A stretch of 64,000 nucleotides of DNA from Intrasporangium calvum DSM 43043 (GTDB taxonomy: Bacteria > Actinomycetota > Actinomycetes > Actinomycetales > Dermatophilaceae), in NCBI RefSeq assembly GCF_000184685.1, contig NC_014830.1, positions 1,116,001 to 1,180,000 on the forward strand. The letters are read 5' to 3'. Numbering within the stretch: the stretch's first letter is position 1; each line of letters opens with the position of its first letter. Below the pieces are notes generated by a model. It saw only the letters and a list, made by a program, of their open reading frames with translations, did not search any database and was not told the DNA's origin. The translations under genes were made by a program, and so were the position numbers. Below, one piece after another: positions 44,541-53,999 of this stretch.

Positions 44541-46116
44541 GCTCGAAGGCGAGCTCCGCGCCCACCCAGGTCTGCAGCACGGTGGTGTCCCGGATCGCCA
44601 TCGGGTCGACGATCTCGAGGGCCCAGGGGTCGCGGTCGACACAGATGAAGTCGGCGAGCTGACCGGCGGCGAGGCGCCCCACGTCAGTACGCCTGACGGC
44701 TGCCTGGGCCCCGACCGTGTAGGCGCGGACCGCCTCGTCGAGCGTGACCCGTTCCTCGGGCCGCCAGCCCCCAAGGGGGGTGCCGTCCGGGCGTTGTCGG
44801 GTCACCGCCGCGTGGAGACCGTAGAACGGGTTGGGGTCCTCGACCGGCGCGTCCGAGCCGAAGGCGACGCGGATGTCGGCGTCGAGGAAGGAGCGCCAGG
44901 CGTACGAGGCAAGGCGGCGGGGCCCGATGATCTCGTCGGCCAGCTCGAGGTCCGCGGTGCAGTGGCTCGGCTGCATCGACGCGACGACGTCGAGGCTGCG
45001 GAACCGTGGCAGATCGACGGGCCGCACGTGCTGGGCGTGCTCGATGCGCAGGATGCCGCGGTGGCCCTCCTCGCGCATCAGGCCGAATGCGTCGAGCACG
45101 AGCCGGTTGGCCTCGTCCCCGATCGCGTGCGTCGCGACGTCGAGGCCCGCGGCCAGGGACATGCGGATCCGTTCCACCAGAACGGGATACGGGGTGACCG
45201 CGATGCCGCACGACCCGTGCCCGGCCATGCTGCCGACATAGGGCTCGCTCATGTGGGCGGTGTGCGACCCGAGGGCCCCGTCGCTGAAGAACTTGACCGG
45301 CCCCACCCGGAAGCGGTCGTCGCCCTGACCGGAGCGGCGGCCCTCGGCCACGGCGCGCTCGAGGTCCGGGTCGCGGACGCACTTGGTCACGCGCAACCGG
45401 AGTGCGCCGTCCGCGTGCATCGCGAGGTAGGCCGCTCGGGCGTCCTCGCCGTCGATGTCAGTGATGCTCGTCAGCCCGACGGACAGCAGCCACTGCTGGC
45501 AGCGCTCGAGGAGGGGCCGGAGCGGCTCGGCGCCCTCACCCTCGATGAGCGGGTCCACGAGGCGCTGGGCGGACTCGCGCAGGATGCCCGTGGGTTCGCC
45601 CTGCGCGTCGCGGACGATCTCGCCGCCGACGGGGTCGGGGGTGTCCCGGGTGATCCCGGCCCGGTGCAGGGCCAGGGAGTTGGCCCAGACGGTGTGGCCG
45701 TCGACGGAGTCGAGGACGGCCACCCGGTCCTCGGTCACGGAGTCCAGGGCGTGCCGGTCCGGTTGCACGGGGACGGCCCACCGGTTGCTGTTCCACCGAC
45801 CCGAGCTGAGGGGCCGACCGGCGGGGGAGGAGGCGACGTGGTCGCGGATCAGTCCGAGGGACTCCTCGAGCGAGCGGGCCTCCCGTAGGTCCACCTCGGC
45901 GAGGTCTCGGGCCACCCACTCGGTGTGGATGTGCGCGTCGTGCAGGCCCGGCATGACGAGGGCGCCGGGTAGGTCGACCACCTCGGCGGCACCGCCGGCA
46001 CGCGCCTCGTCCCCGACCGCCACGACCCGGCCGTCCTCGACGAGCAGGGCGGTGGTCCAGGGTGACTCGCGGTCACCGGTCCAGATGCGGTGGTGCCGGA
46101 ACAGGCTGCGGGTCAC
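44536..46116 (-). CDS. YtcJ-like amidohydrolase (amidohydrolase family 3)
   Basis: The 526-aa metal-dependent hydrolase has GLHDAHIHTEW near residue 58 (HxH). THAIGDEANRLVLDAF follows near 330, IEHAQHVRP near 357 and AFGSDAPVEDPNPFYGLHAAV near 410. It is of the YtcJ/LAF3 type acting on amide or imide bonds of unknown substrates. The GTG start overlaps the quinone reductase stop. The C-terminus abuts the tandem repeat array. Confidence 0.88.
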   Translation of the reverse strand: MTRSLFRHHRIWTGDRESPWTTALLVEDGRVVAVGDEARAGGAAEVVDLPGALVMPGLHDAHIHTEWVARDLAEVDLREARSLEESLGLIRDHVASSPAGRPLSSGRWNSNRWAVPVQPDRHALDSVTEDRVAVLDSVDGHTVWANSLALHRAGITRDTPDPVGGEIVRDAQGEPTGILRESAQRLVDPLIEGEGAEPLRPLLERCQQWLLSVGLTSITDIDGEDARAAYLAMHADGALRLRVTKCVRDPDLERAVAEGRRSGQGDDRFRVGPVKFFSDGALGSHTAHMSEPYVGSMAGHGSCGIAVTPYPVLVERIRMSLAAGLDVATHAIGDEANRLVLDAFGLMREEGHRGILRIEHAQHVRPVDLPRFRSLDVVASMQPSHCTADLELADEIIGPRRLASYAWRSFLDADIRVAFGSDAPVEDPNPFYGLHAAVTRQRPDGTPLGGWRPEERVTLDEAVRAYTVGAQAAVRRTDVGRLAAGQLADFICVDRDPWALEIVDPMAIRDTTVLQTWVGAELAFEH

Positions 46117-47108
46117 GCAGCGTCCCCGCCCGAGGGGACGAGGATGAGCTTGCCGGTGGTCCGCCGGCCCTCGAGGGCCGCGTACGCCTCGGCTGCCTGG
46201 TCGAAGGGGTACCGGCCGCCGACCTCGATGGTGAGGCTCCCGGCCGCGATGGCCTCGAACACCTCACGGGCCCGCCACTCGAGCTCGGACCGGTCGCCGA
46301 GGTGGTCGGCGAGCTTGGGGCGGGTGACGAAGAGCGAGCCGCCGGCGTTGAGCCGCTGCAGGTCGAACGGTGGCACCTGCCCGCTCGCGCCGCCGAAGAG
46401 CACCATGAGTCCCCGCGGCCGGAGCGAGGCGAGGGAGGCGTCGAACGTCGCCTTGCCGACCCCGTCGTAGGCCACGTCGACCCCACGACCGGCGGCCTCG
46501 CGGACCGCCGCCGCGAGGTCGGGCACCTCCGCGTAGTTGATGAGGTGCGCGGCGCCGAGCCGCCTCGCGATCTCGAGCTTCTCGCTCGACCCAGCCGTCG
46601 CGACGACGGTGGTCCCCTTGGCGACGAGCAGCTGGACGAGGAGCTGCCCCACCCCGCCCGCCGCGGCGTGCACCAGGGCGACGTCACCGGGCCCGGCGGC
46701 ATACGTGCTGTTCGCGAGGTAGTGCGCCGTCATCCCCTGGAGCAGGGCGGCCGCGGCGATCTCGAGGTCGACCCCGTCGGGGACGGTGACGAGCGGCTCC
46801 ACGGGCTGGTTGACGAGCGTGCTCTCACTGCCGTTCGCCTGGGCCCACCCGACCCTGTCGCCGACGGCGAACGCGGTGACCCCCTCCCCGACGGCGGTCA
46901 CCGTCCCGGCCCCCTCGTCGCCGAGGACGAAGGGGGGCTGGCCGGGATAGATGCCCTGGCGTCGGTAGACGTCGATGAAGTTCACCCCGGCGGCCGCGAC
47001 CCGGACCTGGACCTCGCCGGGACCGGGGTCGGGGACGTCGTGCTCGCGAACCTCGAGGACGTCGTGCTCACCGTGCTCACGGACGAAGACACCTCTGGCA
47101 GTCGTCAT
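46113..47108 (-). CDS. Quinone oxidoreductase (zeta-crystallin-like MDR)
   Basis: The 331-aa NADPH-dependent MDR enzyme shows VREHGEHDVLEVREHDVPDPGPGEVQVRVAAAGVNFIDVYRRQGIYPGQPPFVLGDEGAGTVTAVGEGV at the N-terminus and ALVHAAAGGVGQLLVQLLVAKGTTVVATAGSSEKLEIARRLGA in the Rossmann half. There are no zinc ligands, as usual for this subfamily. It reduces quinones or enones. It is translationally coupled to the amidohydrolase gene. Confidence 0.9.
   Translation of the reverse strand: MTTARGVFVREHGEHDVLEVREHDVPDPGPGEVQVRVAAAGVNFIDVYRRQGIYPGQPPFVLGDEGAGTVTAVGEGVTAFAVGDRVGWAQANGSESTLVNQPVEPLVTVPDGVDLEIAAAALLQGMTAHYLANSTYAAGPGDVALVHAAAGGVGQLLVQLLVAKGTTVVATAGSSEKLEIARRLGAAHLINYAEVPDLAAAVREAAGRGVDVAYDGVGKATFDASLASLRPRGLMVLFGGASGQVPPFDLQRLNAGGSLFVTRPKLADHLGDRSELEWRAREVFEAIAAGSLTIEVGGRYPFDQAAEAYAALEGRRTTGKLILVPSGGDAA
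46690..46705 (+). repeat. Dispersed repeat, weak copy in quinone reductase gene
   Basis: GGCCCGGCGGCATACG matches with one core change and is read TYAAGP. Confidence 0.45.
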
Positions 47109-47117
47109 GACGACACC

Positions 47118-47648
47118 CTACGACGGGCTCCCGCCCGCGAGGCGGCCGAGGGCGTCCCCGGCGACGCGGTAGGTCGTCCACTCCGTGAGCGGCTGGGCAC
47201 CCTGCGAGCGGTAGAACTCGATCGCCGGCGCGTTCCAGTCGAGGACGACCCACTCGAGCCGGGTCCAGCCGCGCGCGGTGCAGACCCGGGCGAGCTCGGT
47301 GAGCAGGGCCTTGCCGATGCCGAGGCCCCGCTGCGCCGGCTCGACGAAGAGGTCCTCCAGCCACAGCCCGCGTCGCCCGGTCCACGTCGAGAAGCTGGCG
47401 AACCACACCGCCATCCCCACGACGAGTCCGTCTCGCTCGGCAACATGGGCGTATGCCGCTGGGCTCGCTTCCCGGGGGAACAGGGCCTCGCGGAAGTGGT
47501 CGGCTGTCGCGACGGCGGCGTCCGGGTCCCGCTCGTAGTGGGCCAGCTCGCGGACCAGCCGGGCGAGGTCATCGACGTCGTCGACGGTGGCGGGTCGGAT
47601 CGTGAAGGAGGGCGTGGCGGAGTCGGGCACGGGCCCATCCTCGCGCAC
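47118..47648 (-). CDS. GNAT family N-acetyltransferase, diamine acetyltransferase-like
   Basis: The 176-aa GNAT has FTIRPATVDDVDDLARLVRELAHYE at the N-terminus and LWLEDLFVEPAQRGLGIGKALLTELARV (acetyl-CoA site) near residue 95. LDWNAPAIEFYRSQGAQPL follows near 140. The ELAHYE and LEDLFV patterns resemble spermidine/diamine acetyltransferases. A dispersed-repeat copy encodes SPAAYAH near residue 62. The start is GTG 47648 or GTG 47630. Confidence 0.85.
   Translation of the reverse strand: MREDGPVPDSATPSFTIRPATVDDVDDLARLVRELAHYERDPDAAVATADHFREALFPREASPAAYAHVAERDGLVVGMAVWFASFSTWTGRRGLWLEDLFVEPAQRGLGIGKALLTELARVCTARGWTRLEWVVLDWNAPAIEFYRSQGAQPLTEWTTYRVAGDALGRLAGGSPS
47450..47466 (-). repeat. Dispersed repeat, copy in GNAT gene
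   Basis: CGTATGCCGCTGGGCTC, exact reverse complement, read SPAAY in the minus-strand gene. Confidence 0.78.
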
Positions 47649-47717
47649 GGCCGGCCCGAGCAGGAGGGGTGCCGGCTGGTCCGGGCTGTCGGTTCACCGA
47701 CGTAGGCTTGGACGATC

Positions 47718-50282
47718 ATGAGCACGCTCTTCGACGACCTCTTCGGGCCCGCCGGGCCGCCGCAGGCGGGACCCGAGCCGACGTCGTCGGTGCGGCACGC
47801 GACTGACCCGGGTGGACATCCGACGGACCCGAACGTCACCTCCCAAGGGGTGCCGACGTGGGCCGAGGCAGCCGCACGGGGAGCGACGGTGGGCGCGGAC
47901 CCAGCCCAGCGGCATACGGCACCGGGGTGGGGCTCAGCCGACCCGGAGACGCTGCTCGAGGGGCTCAACCCGCACCAGCGCGAGGCCGTCGTCCACGAGG
48001 GTGGCCCGCTGCTCATCGTCGCCGGCGCGGGCTCGGGCAAGACCCGCGTGCTGACCCACCGCATCGCCTGGCTGCTCGGCAAGCGGGGGGCCCAGCCGGG
48101 GCAGATCCTCGCGATCACCTTCACCAACAAGGCCGCCGCCGAGATGCGTGAGCGCGTCGAGGCGCTCGTCGGACCGCGCGCCCGCTCGATGTGGGTGATG
48201 ACGTTCCACTCGGCGTGCGTGCGCATCCTGAGGCGCGAGGCTGCCAAGGTCGGGATGAAGTCGACCTTCTCGATCTACGACGCCGCGGACAGTCTGCGGC
48301 TCATGAGTCTCGTCATTCGTGACCTCGACCTCGACCCGAAGCGCTATGCGCCGCGCAGCTTCTCGGCGCAGGTGAGCAACCTCAAGAACGACCTCGTCGA
48401 CGAGGAGACCTACGCCGCCCAGGTCGGAGAGGGCACCAGCGCCCACTCCCATCACGAGCGGACCATGTCGGCCGCCTACACGCAGTACCAGCGACGGCTG
48501 CGGCAGGCGAACGCCCTCGACTTCGACGACATCATCATGATGACCGTCAACATGCTCCAGGCCTTTCCCGACGTGGCCGAGTACTACCGACGCCGGTTCC
48601 GGCACATTCTCGTCGACGAGTACCAGGACACGAACCTGGCGCAGTACCAGCTGATCAAGGAGCTCGTCGGCGACGGTGTCCGCGGTCCGGGCGAGGGCGA
48701 CTACGTGGTGCCACCTGCCGAGCTGTGCGTCGTCGGCGACTCCGACCAGTCGATCTACGCCTTCCGTGGCGCGTCGATCCGCAACATCCTCGAGTTCGAG
48801 CAGGACTACCCCGACGCGCGGACCATCCTCCTCGAGCAGAACTACCGGTCGACCCAGCGGATCCTCCGCGCGGCCAACTCGGTCATCGCGCGCAACGAGG
48901 CGCGGCGGGCCAAGAACCTCTGGACCGACTCGGGCGACGGGGCACTGATCGTCGGTTATGTCGCCGACAACGAGCACGACGAGGCTGCGTTCGTCGCCAA
49001 GCAGATCGACGAGCTCGCCGAGCACGGCGTGCGCCCCGGCGACGTCGCGATCTTCTACCGCACCAATGCCCAGTCCCGAGCCATCGAGGAAGTGCTCGTG
49101 CGGGTCGGACTGCCCTACAAGGTGGTCGGCGGCACGCGGTTCTATGAGCGGCGTGAGGTCAAGGACGCGCTGGCCTACCTGCGCGTCATCTCCAACCCGA
49201 CCGACACGGTGAACCTGCGCCGCATCCTCAACGTCCCGAAGCGTGGCATCGGCGACCGCGCCGAGGCGTGCGTCGCCATGCTCGCGGAGCGGGAGCGCAT
49301 CCCCTTCGTGGCGGCCCTCGGCCGGGCTGAGGACGCCCCGGGCATCGCGACACGTTCGGTGGCGGCGATCAAGGGGTTCACCTCGCTGCTCGAGGAGCTG
49401 CGCACCGTCTACGAGAGCGGAGCCGGGATCGCGGTGCTCCTCGAGGCGACGCTCGAGCAGAGCGGCTACCTCGCGGAGCTCCGGGCCAGCCACGACCCGC
49501 AGGACGAGACCCGGGTCGAGAACCTCGCCGAGCTCGTGGCCGTCGCCCAGGAGTACGACGAGCGCAGGGCCGAGGAGTTCGCGGTCGCCGCCATCGAGGG
49601 TGGGCTCGCGCCGGGAGAGGAGCCGGAGGACGTCGGACCGACCGGGCCACTCGAGGAGTTCCTCGAGCAGGTGTCCCTCGTGGCCGACGCCGACGAGATC
49701 CCCGACTCGCCCGAAGCGGACGCGGGCCCCGACCTCGGGGTGGTCACCCTCATGACCCTGCACACCGCCAAGGGGCTCGAGTTCCCGGTGGTCTTCCTCA
49801 CCGGGCTCGAGGACGGCACCTTCCCGCACTCGCGCTCCATGGGTGACCCCAAGGAGCTGGAGGAGGAGCGCCGGCTTGCCTATGTCGGCATCACCCGGGC
49901 TCGGGAGCGCCTCTACCTGACCCGTGCGGCGGTGCGCTCTGCATGGGGCGCGCCGCAGTACGGTGCACCCTCGCGGTTCCTCGACGAGATCCCGGATGAC
50001 CTGCTCGACTGGCAGCGGCTCGGTCCGAGCTTCTCCGGCGCGCGGGGTGCCGGACAGCCGGCGGTCGCGACGCTCGCCGCCCGGCCGGGGGTCCGCAGCC
50101 CCGGCAACCGCGTGGTGGTCTCGCTCAAGGCCGGCGACCGGGTCACCCATGACGCGTTCGGCCTCGGCACCGTGGTGCGCGTCGAGGGGGAGGGCGACAA
50201 GTCGCTCGCCCACGTCGACTTCGGTGGGGACCTCGGCGTGAAGCGGCTGCTGCTGCGGTACGCCCCCGTCGTCAAGCTCTGA
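47718..50282 (+). CDS. pcrA: UvrD/PcrA-family DNA helicase
   Basis: The 854-aa SF1A helicase unwinds DNA in repair and replication restart. LNPHQREAV (Q-motif) and VAGAGSGKTRVLTHR (Walker A) are near residues 87-110. VDEYQDTN, VGDSDQSIYAFRGA, VTLMTLHTAKGLEFP and YVGITRARERLYL follow in order. The first ~80 residues are a poorly conserved extension, in which a dispersed repeat encodes PAQRHTA. The C-terminus keeps the GDRVTHDAFGLGTVV Tudor-like domain. UvrD1 precedes an M23 peptidase gene and sucC in M. tuberculosis too. Confidence 0.95.
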   Translation: MSTLFDDLFGPAGPPQAGPEPTSSVRHATDPGGHPTDPNVTSQGVPTWAEAAARGATVGADPAQRHTAPGWGSADPETLLEGLNPHQREAVVHEGGPLLIVAGAGSGKTRVLTHRIAWLLGKRGAQPGQILAITFTNKAAAEMRERVEALVGPRARSMWVMTFHSACVRILRREAAKVGMKSTFSIYDAADSLRLMSLVIRDLDLDPKRYAPRSFSAQVSNLKNDLVDEETYAAQVGEGTSAHSHHERTMSAAYTQYQRRLRQANALDFDDIIMMTVNMLQAFPDVAEYYRRRFRHILVDEYQDTNLAQYQLIKELVGDGVRGPGEGDYVVPPAELCVVGDSDQSIYAFRGASIRNILEFEQDYPDARTILLEQNYRSTQRILRAANSVIARNEARRAKNLWTDSGDGALIVGYVADNEHDEAAFVAKQIDELAEHGVRPGDVAIFYRTNAQSRAIEEVLVRVGLPYKVVGGTRFYERREVKDALAYLRVISNPTDTVNLRRILNVPKRGIGDRAEACVAMLAERERIPFVAALGRAEDAPGIATRSVAAIKGFTSLLEELRTVYESGAGIAVLLEATLEQSGYLAELRASHDPQDETRVENLAELVAVAQEYDERRAEEFAVAAIEGGLAPGEEPEDVGPTGPLEEFLEQVSLVADADEIPDSPEADAGPDLGVVTLMTLHTAKGLEFPVVFLTGLEDGTFPHSRSMGDPKELEEERRLAYVGITRARERLYLTRAAVRSAWGAPQYGAPSRFLDEIPDDLLDWQRLGPSFSGARGAGQPAVATLAARPGVRSPGNRVVVSLKAGDRVTHDAFGLGTVVRVEGEGDKSLAHVDFGGDLGVKRLLLRYAPVVKL
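47902..47919 (+). repeat. Dispersed repeat, copy in pcrA extension
   Basis: CAGCCCAGCGGCATACGG, near exact, read AQRHT. Confidence 0.78.
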
Positions 50283-50298
50283 CGCCGGCCACCGCCGC

Positions 50299-50372
50299 AA
50301 TCGAGAGAGCAGTTCGTCCCTGCCCGTCGGTCAGGTGCCTGACGCGGACGCGGTACGAGCTGCTCTTTCGTT
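50299..50372. repeat. Palindromic element A2, degenerate relative of 28712
   Basis: The left arm at 50299-50320 matches the left arm of the 28712 element at 21 of 22 bases. The right arm (50352-50372) has three changes and one deletion. It lies between convergent pcrA and the M23 gene, in the same downstream setting as copy A1. Confidence 0.8.
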
Positions 50373-50383
50373 CGGGCTCTGGG

Positions 50384-51229
50384 TCAGAGGTAGATGCCGC
50401 GCGCGGCGAGCCAGCTGCGCGGTGGGACCGCGGCCCCTCCGGCGGGGTGGATCTCGAGGTGCAGGTGCGGGCCCGTCGAGTTGCCGGTGTTGCCGCTGTA
50501 GGCCACCTGCTGGCCGGGGGACACCTGCTCGCCGATGCTGACCACGAGTCGGCTGTTGTGCGCGTACCAGGACACGGTGCCGTCCCAGTGGCGGATCTTG
50601 ACCATGTAGCCGTAGCCCTCGTTGGACCAGCCGGAGAAGAGGACCGTGCCCGACGAGAGGGCGTAGACCGGGGTGCCGGTCGGGGCGGCGAGGTCCTGGG
50701 CCGGGTGCATCCGGCCCCACCGCCAGCCGTAGCCCGACGTCAGGGTGTAGCCGTGGAAAGGCATGATCCACCGCTGGGCAAGGGCGAGGCGGCGCTTGCG
50801 CTCGACCTCTGCCTTCTTCTTCGCCGCGGCGGCCTTCTCGGCGGCGGCCTTCTTGGCGGCGGCCTTCTCGGCAGCGAGGCGCTCCAGGGCCGCGTCCGCG
50901 GCTTCGGCGCCCGCCTCGGCGGCAGAGCTCGCAGCGAGGCCGAGGGCCGCTTCGGCGCGGACGCCGTCACGCGAGGCCCTGAGGTTGCCGCGGTCCGCGG
51001 AGGCGGCCGCGATGGCGTCGACGTCTGCCACGAGGCCGAGGCCGGCGACCGAGTTGGACACGTTCTTCATGGCCGCGGCCTCGGCGCTCAACGGGCTCGC
51101 GCCCGCGTCACGGACGACGAGTCCGCCGGCGACGGTGGAGGAGACCAGGGCCAGGGGGACGAGGAACTGGCGCCCCCGGGTGGGCTTCGTCGCAGGTCGG
51201 TGCCGACCCACATAAGTGTTGTTTGACAC
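50384..51229 (-). CDS. M23-family peptidoglycan endopeptidase
   Basis: The 281-aa exported protein has an N-terminal helix (LVPLALVSSTVAGGLVV), then an Ala/Lys/Glu-rich coiled coil (residues 105-150). The C-terminal M23 domain has HPAQDLAAPTGTPVYALSSG (zinc His and Asp) near 185 and STGPHLHLEIHP near 255. It would cleave cell wall cross-links. The start is GTG 51229. The same family sits at this position in M. tuberculosis. Confidence 0.9.
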   Translation of the reverse strand: MSNNTYVGRHRPATKPTRGRQFLVPLALVSSTVAGGLVVRDAGASPLSAEAAAMKNVSNSVAGLGLVADVDAIAAASADRGNLRASRDGVRAEAALGLAASSAAEAGAEAADAALERLAAEKAAAKKAAAEKAAAAKKKAEVERKRRLALAQRWIMPFHGYTLTSGYGWRWGRMHPAQDLAAPTGTPVYALSSGTVLFSGWSNEGYGYMVKIRHWDGTVSWYAHNSRLVVSIGEQVSPGQQVAYSGNTGNSTGPHLHLEIHPAGGAAVPPRSWLAARGIYL

Positions 51230-51470
51230 GCAGCGCTTACCTATCTCAGACCAATTGCCAGACCCGAGGGTAGCGTGACCAATTCGTTATCCAGAAATCG
51301 GCCACGGTTCTCCTTTGGTCTGCGTCGTGGAGGAGGGATCACGACCCGCCACGACCCTAGGGGATGGAGGTCCCGAAGTTAAAGGACCCGGACGGGCGAA
51401 TTTCTCCCAGTTTGCGGCCTCGGCCGCGAAATCAGCGGTCGGCGCTGTTGGGGCCAACGGGATCCGGGCG
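51230..51470 (-). other. Leader region of M23 gene, no gene seen
   Basis: 241 bp with no supported ORF. On the minus strand it would be a long 5' leader. Cell wall hydrolase genes in actinobacteria often have a c-di-AMP riboswitch here; I see GGAGAACCG but cannot fold a convincing ydaO core. Confidence 0.3.
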
Positions 51471-52415
51471 TCAGACGGACCTGACCCGCCGCCGTGTGAC
51501 CTCGCTCACACCGGGGGTCACGGTGGCCCCGGACGAGTCGAGGTGCGCCAGCGCCCTCGAGATCCCGTGCACCACCGAGCGGGTGAAGGGCAGGCTGCCG
51601 TGACCCACCCCATGCAGCCCGATGTTGTGGACGTTGAGGTCCGGGTGTCGCAGCGCCGCGTTGCGCTGGGGAAGGACCACCTGGTCGAGGTCGGACCAGT
51701 AGGAGATGAAGCGTGTCTGGCACTCGCGGACCGGCTGGGCGAGCTCGGCGAGCAGCTTGCTGCCGGGCCGCAGCTGTCGGGTCAGCGGGCTGTCCCAGGC
51801 GTAGGCGAGGTAGCTGCCGCCGTGCGGTGTGCCGAGCGTCACCAGGGTGTGTACTCGCAGGTCGCCGCCGAGCCGGGTCACGTAGTAGCGGGCGATGAGA
51901 CCACCGAGGGAGTGCCCGATGATGTGGATCCGCTCGTAGCCGGTCTCCTCCACGAGCCGCTCCACCTCGTCCGAGAGCCGCGCGGCCGCAGCCCGGACGT
52001 CCTGGGTGGACAGGGGGTAGTTGATGCTCTCGATCCGACCGAATCCGCGGCTGACCAGACGCCTCCGCAGGACGGTGAAGATCGACCGGTTGTCCACCAG
52101 GCCGTGGATGAGCAGGATCGGGGTCTGCGCCGCGTCGAGGTCGCAGACCGACAGCCCCCGCTGGACCGGAGACAGGTGGTCCACCCGGTAGCCGGTGCGT
52201 CGGTGGGAGGCACGGGCGCCGACGAGGCCGAGCGGATACAGGCCGAGGTGGAAGCCGAGCCAGGTCGCCTCCAGCGCCGCCCCCACGAGACCCGTGGGAG
52301 TGAGCACGGCCCTGGCCACGGCGCCCACGTGTCCCAGCGCGCCGTGGGAGACGTCCGGCCCCTCCATCGGGGTCGGCTCCTGCGGCGACGTCGCGGACTG
52401 CGCGGCGAGGGGCAC
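51471..52415 (-). CDS. Alpha/beta hydrolase, lipase-like
   Basis: The 314-aa hydrolase has [15 protein letters not shown] (oxyanion region) near residue 98 and the nucleophile elbow [15 protein letters not shown] near 163. [17 protein letters not shown] follows, then GHGSLPF with the likely catalytic His near 277. It resembles esterase/lipase proteins acting on acylglycerols or acyl-modified wall lipids. The start may be later (ATG at residue 17). Confidence 0.85.
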   Translation of the reverse strand: MPLAAQSATSPQEPTPMEGPDVSHGALGHVGAVARAVLTPTGLVGAALEATWLGFHLGLYPLGLVGARASHRRTGYRVDHLSPVQRGLSVCDLDAAQTPILLIHGLVDNRSIFTVLRRRLVSRGFGRIESINYPLSTQDVRAAAARLSDEVERLVEETGYERIHIIGHSLGGLIARYYVTRLGGDLRVHTLVTLGTPHGGSYLAYAWDSPLTRQLRPGSKLLAELAQPVRECQTRFISYWSDLDQVVLPQRNAALRHPDLNVHNIGLHGVGHGSLPFTRSVVHGISRALAHLDSSGATVTPGVSEVTRRRVRSV

Positions 52416-52483
52416 GGTGGTGACGGTACCCGCGCCGGTGGGCGATCAATCACCTTTTCGGCCGTCCGGCGCGGCCCGCTGGC

Positions 52484-52489
52484 TAGAGT
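52484..52489 (+). promoter_or_regulatory. -10 element for B12-binding protein gene
   Basis: TAGAGT ends 7 bases before ATG 52497. Confidence 0.5.
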
Positions 52490-52496
52490 GCGCGGC

Positions 52497-52925
52497 ATGA
52501 CATCCTCCCCTGACTCCAGCGCGCCCACCGGAGCCGTCATCCGCGTCATCGTCGCCAAGCCGGGTCTCGACGGGCACGACCGTGGCGCCAAGGTTGTCGC
52601 CCGCGCCCTGCGCGACGCCGGTATGGAGGTCATCTACACCGGCCTGCACCAGACGCCGGAGCAGATCGTCGAGGCGGCCATCCAGGAGGACGCAGACGCG
52701 ATCGGCCTCTCGGTCCTGAGCGGTGCGCACCTGACCCTCTTCGCGCGGGTCCTCGAGCTGCTCGAGGAGCGCGACGCGACCGACATCGTCGTCTTCGGCG
52801 GCGGGATCATCCCCGACGACGACATCCCGCAGCTCGAGGCCCTCGGGGTCGCCAAGGTCTTCACGCCCGGTGCGACAACGACCGAGATCGTGCAGTGGGT
52901 CAACGACCACGTCGAGACCGACTAA
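52497..52925 (+). CDS. Cobalamin-binding domain protein, mutase small-subunit-like
   Basis: The 142-aa protein is a stand-alone B12 domain: [42 protein letters not shown] holds the DxHxxG lower-ligand motif (DGHDRG), and [11 protein letters not shown] and [12 protein letters not shown] complete the Rossmann-like fold. It matches the C-terminal domain of methylmalonyl-CoA-type mutases and is typically the B12 subunit of a split acyl-CoA mutase whose large subunit is encoded elsewhere. Confidence 0.9.
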   Translation: MTSSPDSSAPTGAVIRVIVAKPGLDGHDRGAKVVARALRDAGMEVIYTGLHQTPEQIVEAAIQEDADAIGLSVLSGAHLTLFARVLELLEERDATDIVVFGGGIIPDDDIPQLEALGVAKVFTPGATTTEIVQWVNDHVETD

Positions 52926-52940
52926 CGCACGCCGACCCGA

Positions 52941-52982
52941 ACAGACGCGCGTGCGCGGTTGGGCGCAGGACCGCGCGTCTGT
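52941..52982 (+). terminator. Hairpin after B12-binding protein gene
   Basis: ACAGACGCGCG and CGCGCGTCTGT are perfect 11-bp arms, and an inner TGCGC/GCGCA stem lies between them. It begins 15 bases after the stop. Probably a terminator. Confidence 0.65.
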
Positions 52983-53147
52983 CCAAAGACGCGCCCCAAC
53001 AGGGGCTGCTTGGCTGACGATCCCGCGGTCGACCGATGAGCCCGCGGTCGTCCACACCTGGACGGCCATCGACGGCGAGCGGATCCTCGCCCCTCGGACG
53101 CAGTCGCTCGGCTACGTGGTCCCAGACCCGGCCGTATGCCGCCGGGT
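52983..53147. other. Intergenic stretch, no gene supported
   Basis: The plus strand has a readable segment (DEPAVVHTWTAIDGERIL...LGYVVPDP) that looks faintly protein-like but has no start of its own; it may be a remnant. A dispersed repeat closes it. Confidence 0.25.
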
Positions 53148-53150
53148 TCA
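53132..53150 (-). repeat. Dispersed repeat at ccdA stop
   Basis: CCGTATGCCGCCGGGTTCA, two bases off consensus. It contains the ccdA stop codon. Confidence 0.65.
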
Positions 53151-53999
53151 GTCCTCCTCGGACGTGGCCTTCCACCGTCGGAGCGTCCACAGACCCGCGG
53201 CGACGGCGACCGTGGCCGGCAGCACCCACGTGGGGACCGCAGACGACCAGCGGGTGATCCGTTCCTGCAGGGAGAACTCGAGGTCGGTCGTGTCGCCGAG
53301 GCCGAGCACGCCGGTGATGCCGGCAGTCCCGTCGAACATGAGGAACAGCACACCGATCGTGATGAAGAGCAGGCCCGACACGAGCGTCGTCGAGTGGACC
53401 TGCAGCGGTCCCACCTTGACGGTCCGTCCGCGCAGCCACGGGCGTCGTCCGAGGTCGAAGCGGTCCCAGAGGGCGGCGAGGACGAAGAGCGGCGCGGCCA
53501 TCCCGAGCGCGTAGACCGCGAGGAGCAGCCCACCTTGGACGGGGGAGTCCTGCGTGGCGGCCATCGTGAGGATGGCACCGAGCACCGGGCCGGAGCAGAA
53601 GCCGGCGAGCCCGTACACCGCCCCGAGGGCGACCGTGGACAGCCAGCCGCCGCGCCCGCGTGCTCCCGCGGTGAAGCGCGCCTGCAACCGGTCCATGAGC
53701 GGGATCGTGAAGCCCTTGCCGAGGACCATCAGCACGCCGAGGACGATGATCGACCACCCGGCGACCGCGATGAGCAGCTGCCGGTGCCCGTAGAAGAGCG
53801 AGGACGCGGCACTCGCACCGACTCCGAGCGGCACGAGCGTCAGGAGCAGCCCGACGTAGAACGCCAGGGTCCGCAGCAGCTGGGCCGTTCGCGACGCGAA
53901 CGCGTAGGCGAAGAAGGACGGCACGAGCAACGCGCTGCACGGGGAGAGCAGCGCGAGCACCCCGGCCGCGAACGCTGCGAGGAGGCCGACCTCGGTCAC
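53148..53999 (-). CDS. CcdA-like thiol-disulfide transporter
   Basis: The 283-aa protein has the DsbD/CcdA helix pattern: VGLLAAFAAGVLALLSPCSALLVPSFFAY (Cys in LSPC) near residue 20 and YGLAGFCSGPVLGAILTMA (second Cys) near 140. It passes reducing power across the membrane. GTG 53999 overlaps the DsbA-like stop, so the two are made together. Confidence 0.85.
   Translation of the reverse strand: MTEVGLLAAFAAGVLALLSPCSALLVPSFFAYAFASRTAQLLRTLAFYVGLLLTLVPLGVGASAASSLFYGHRQLLIAVAGWSIIVLGVLMVLGKGFTIPLMDRLQARFTAGARGRGGWLSTVALGAVYGLAGFCSGPVLGAILTMAATQDSPVQGGLLLAVYALGMAAPLFVLAALWDRFDLGRRPWLRGRTVKVGPLQVHSTTLVSGLLFITIGVLFLMFDGTAGITGVLGLGDTTDLEFSLQERITRWSSAVPTWVLPATVAVAAGLWTLRRWKATSEED

Noticed and set aside
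47934-50300. 788-codon antisense ORF opposite pcrA
   Set aside because: Shadow frame; no motifs, and pcrA is intact on the other strand.
51230-51470. c-di-AMP (ydaO) riboswitch before the M23 gene
   Set aside because: Position fits but I could not find the conserved core elements; a covariance search would decide.
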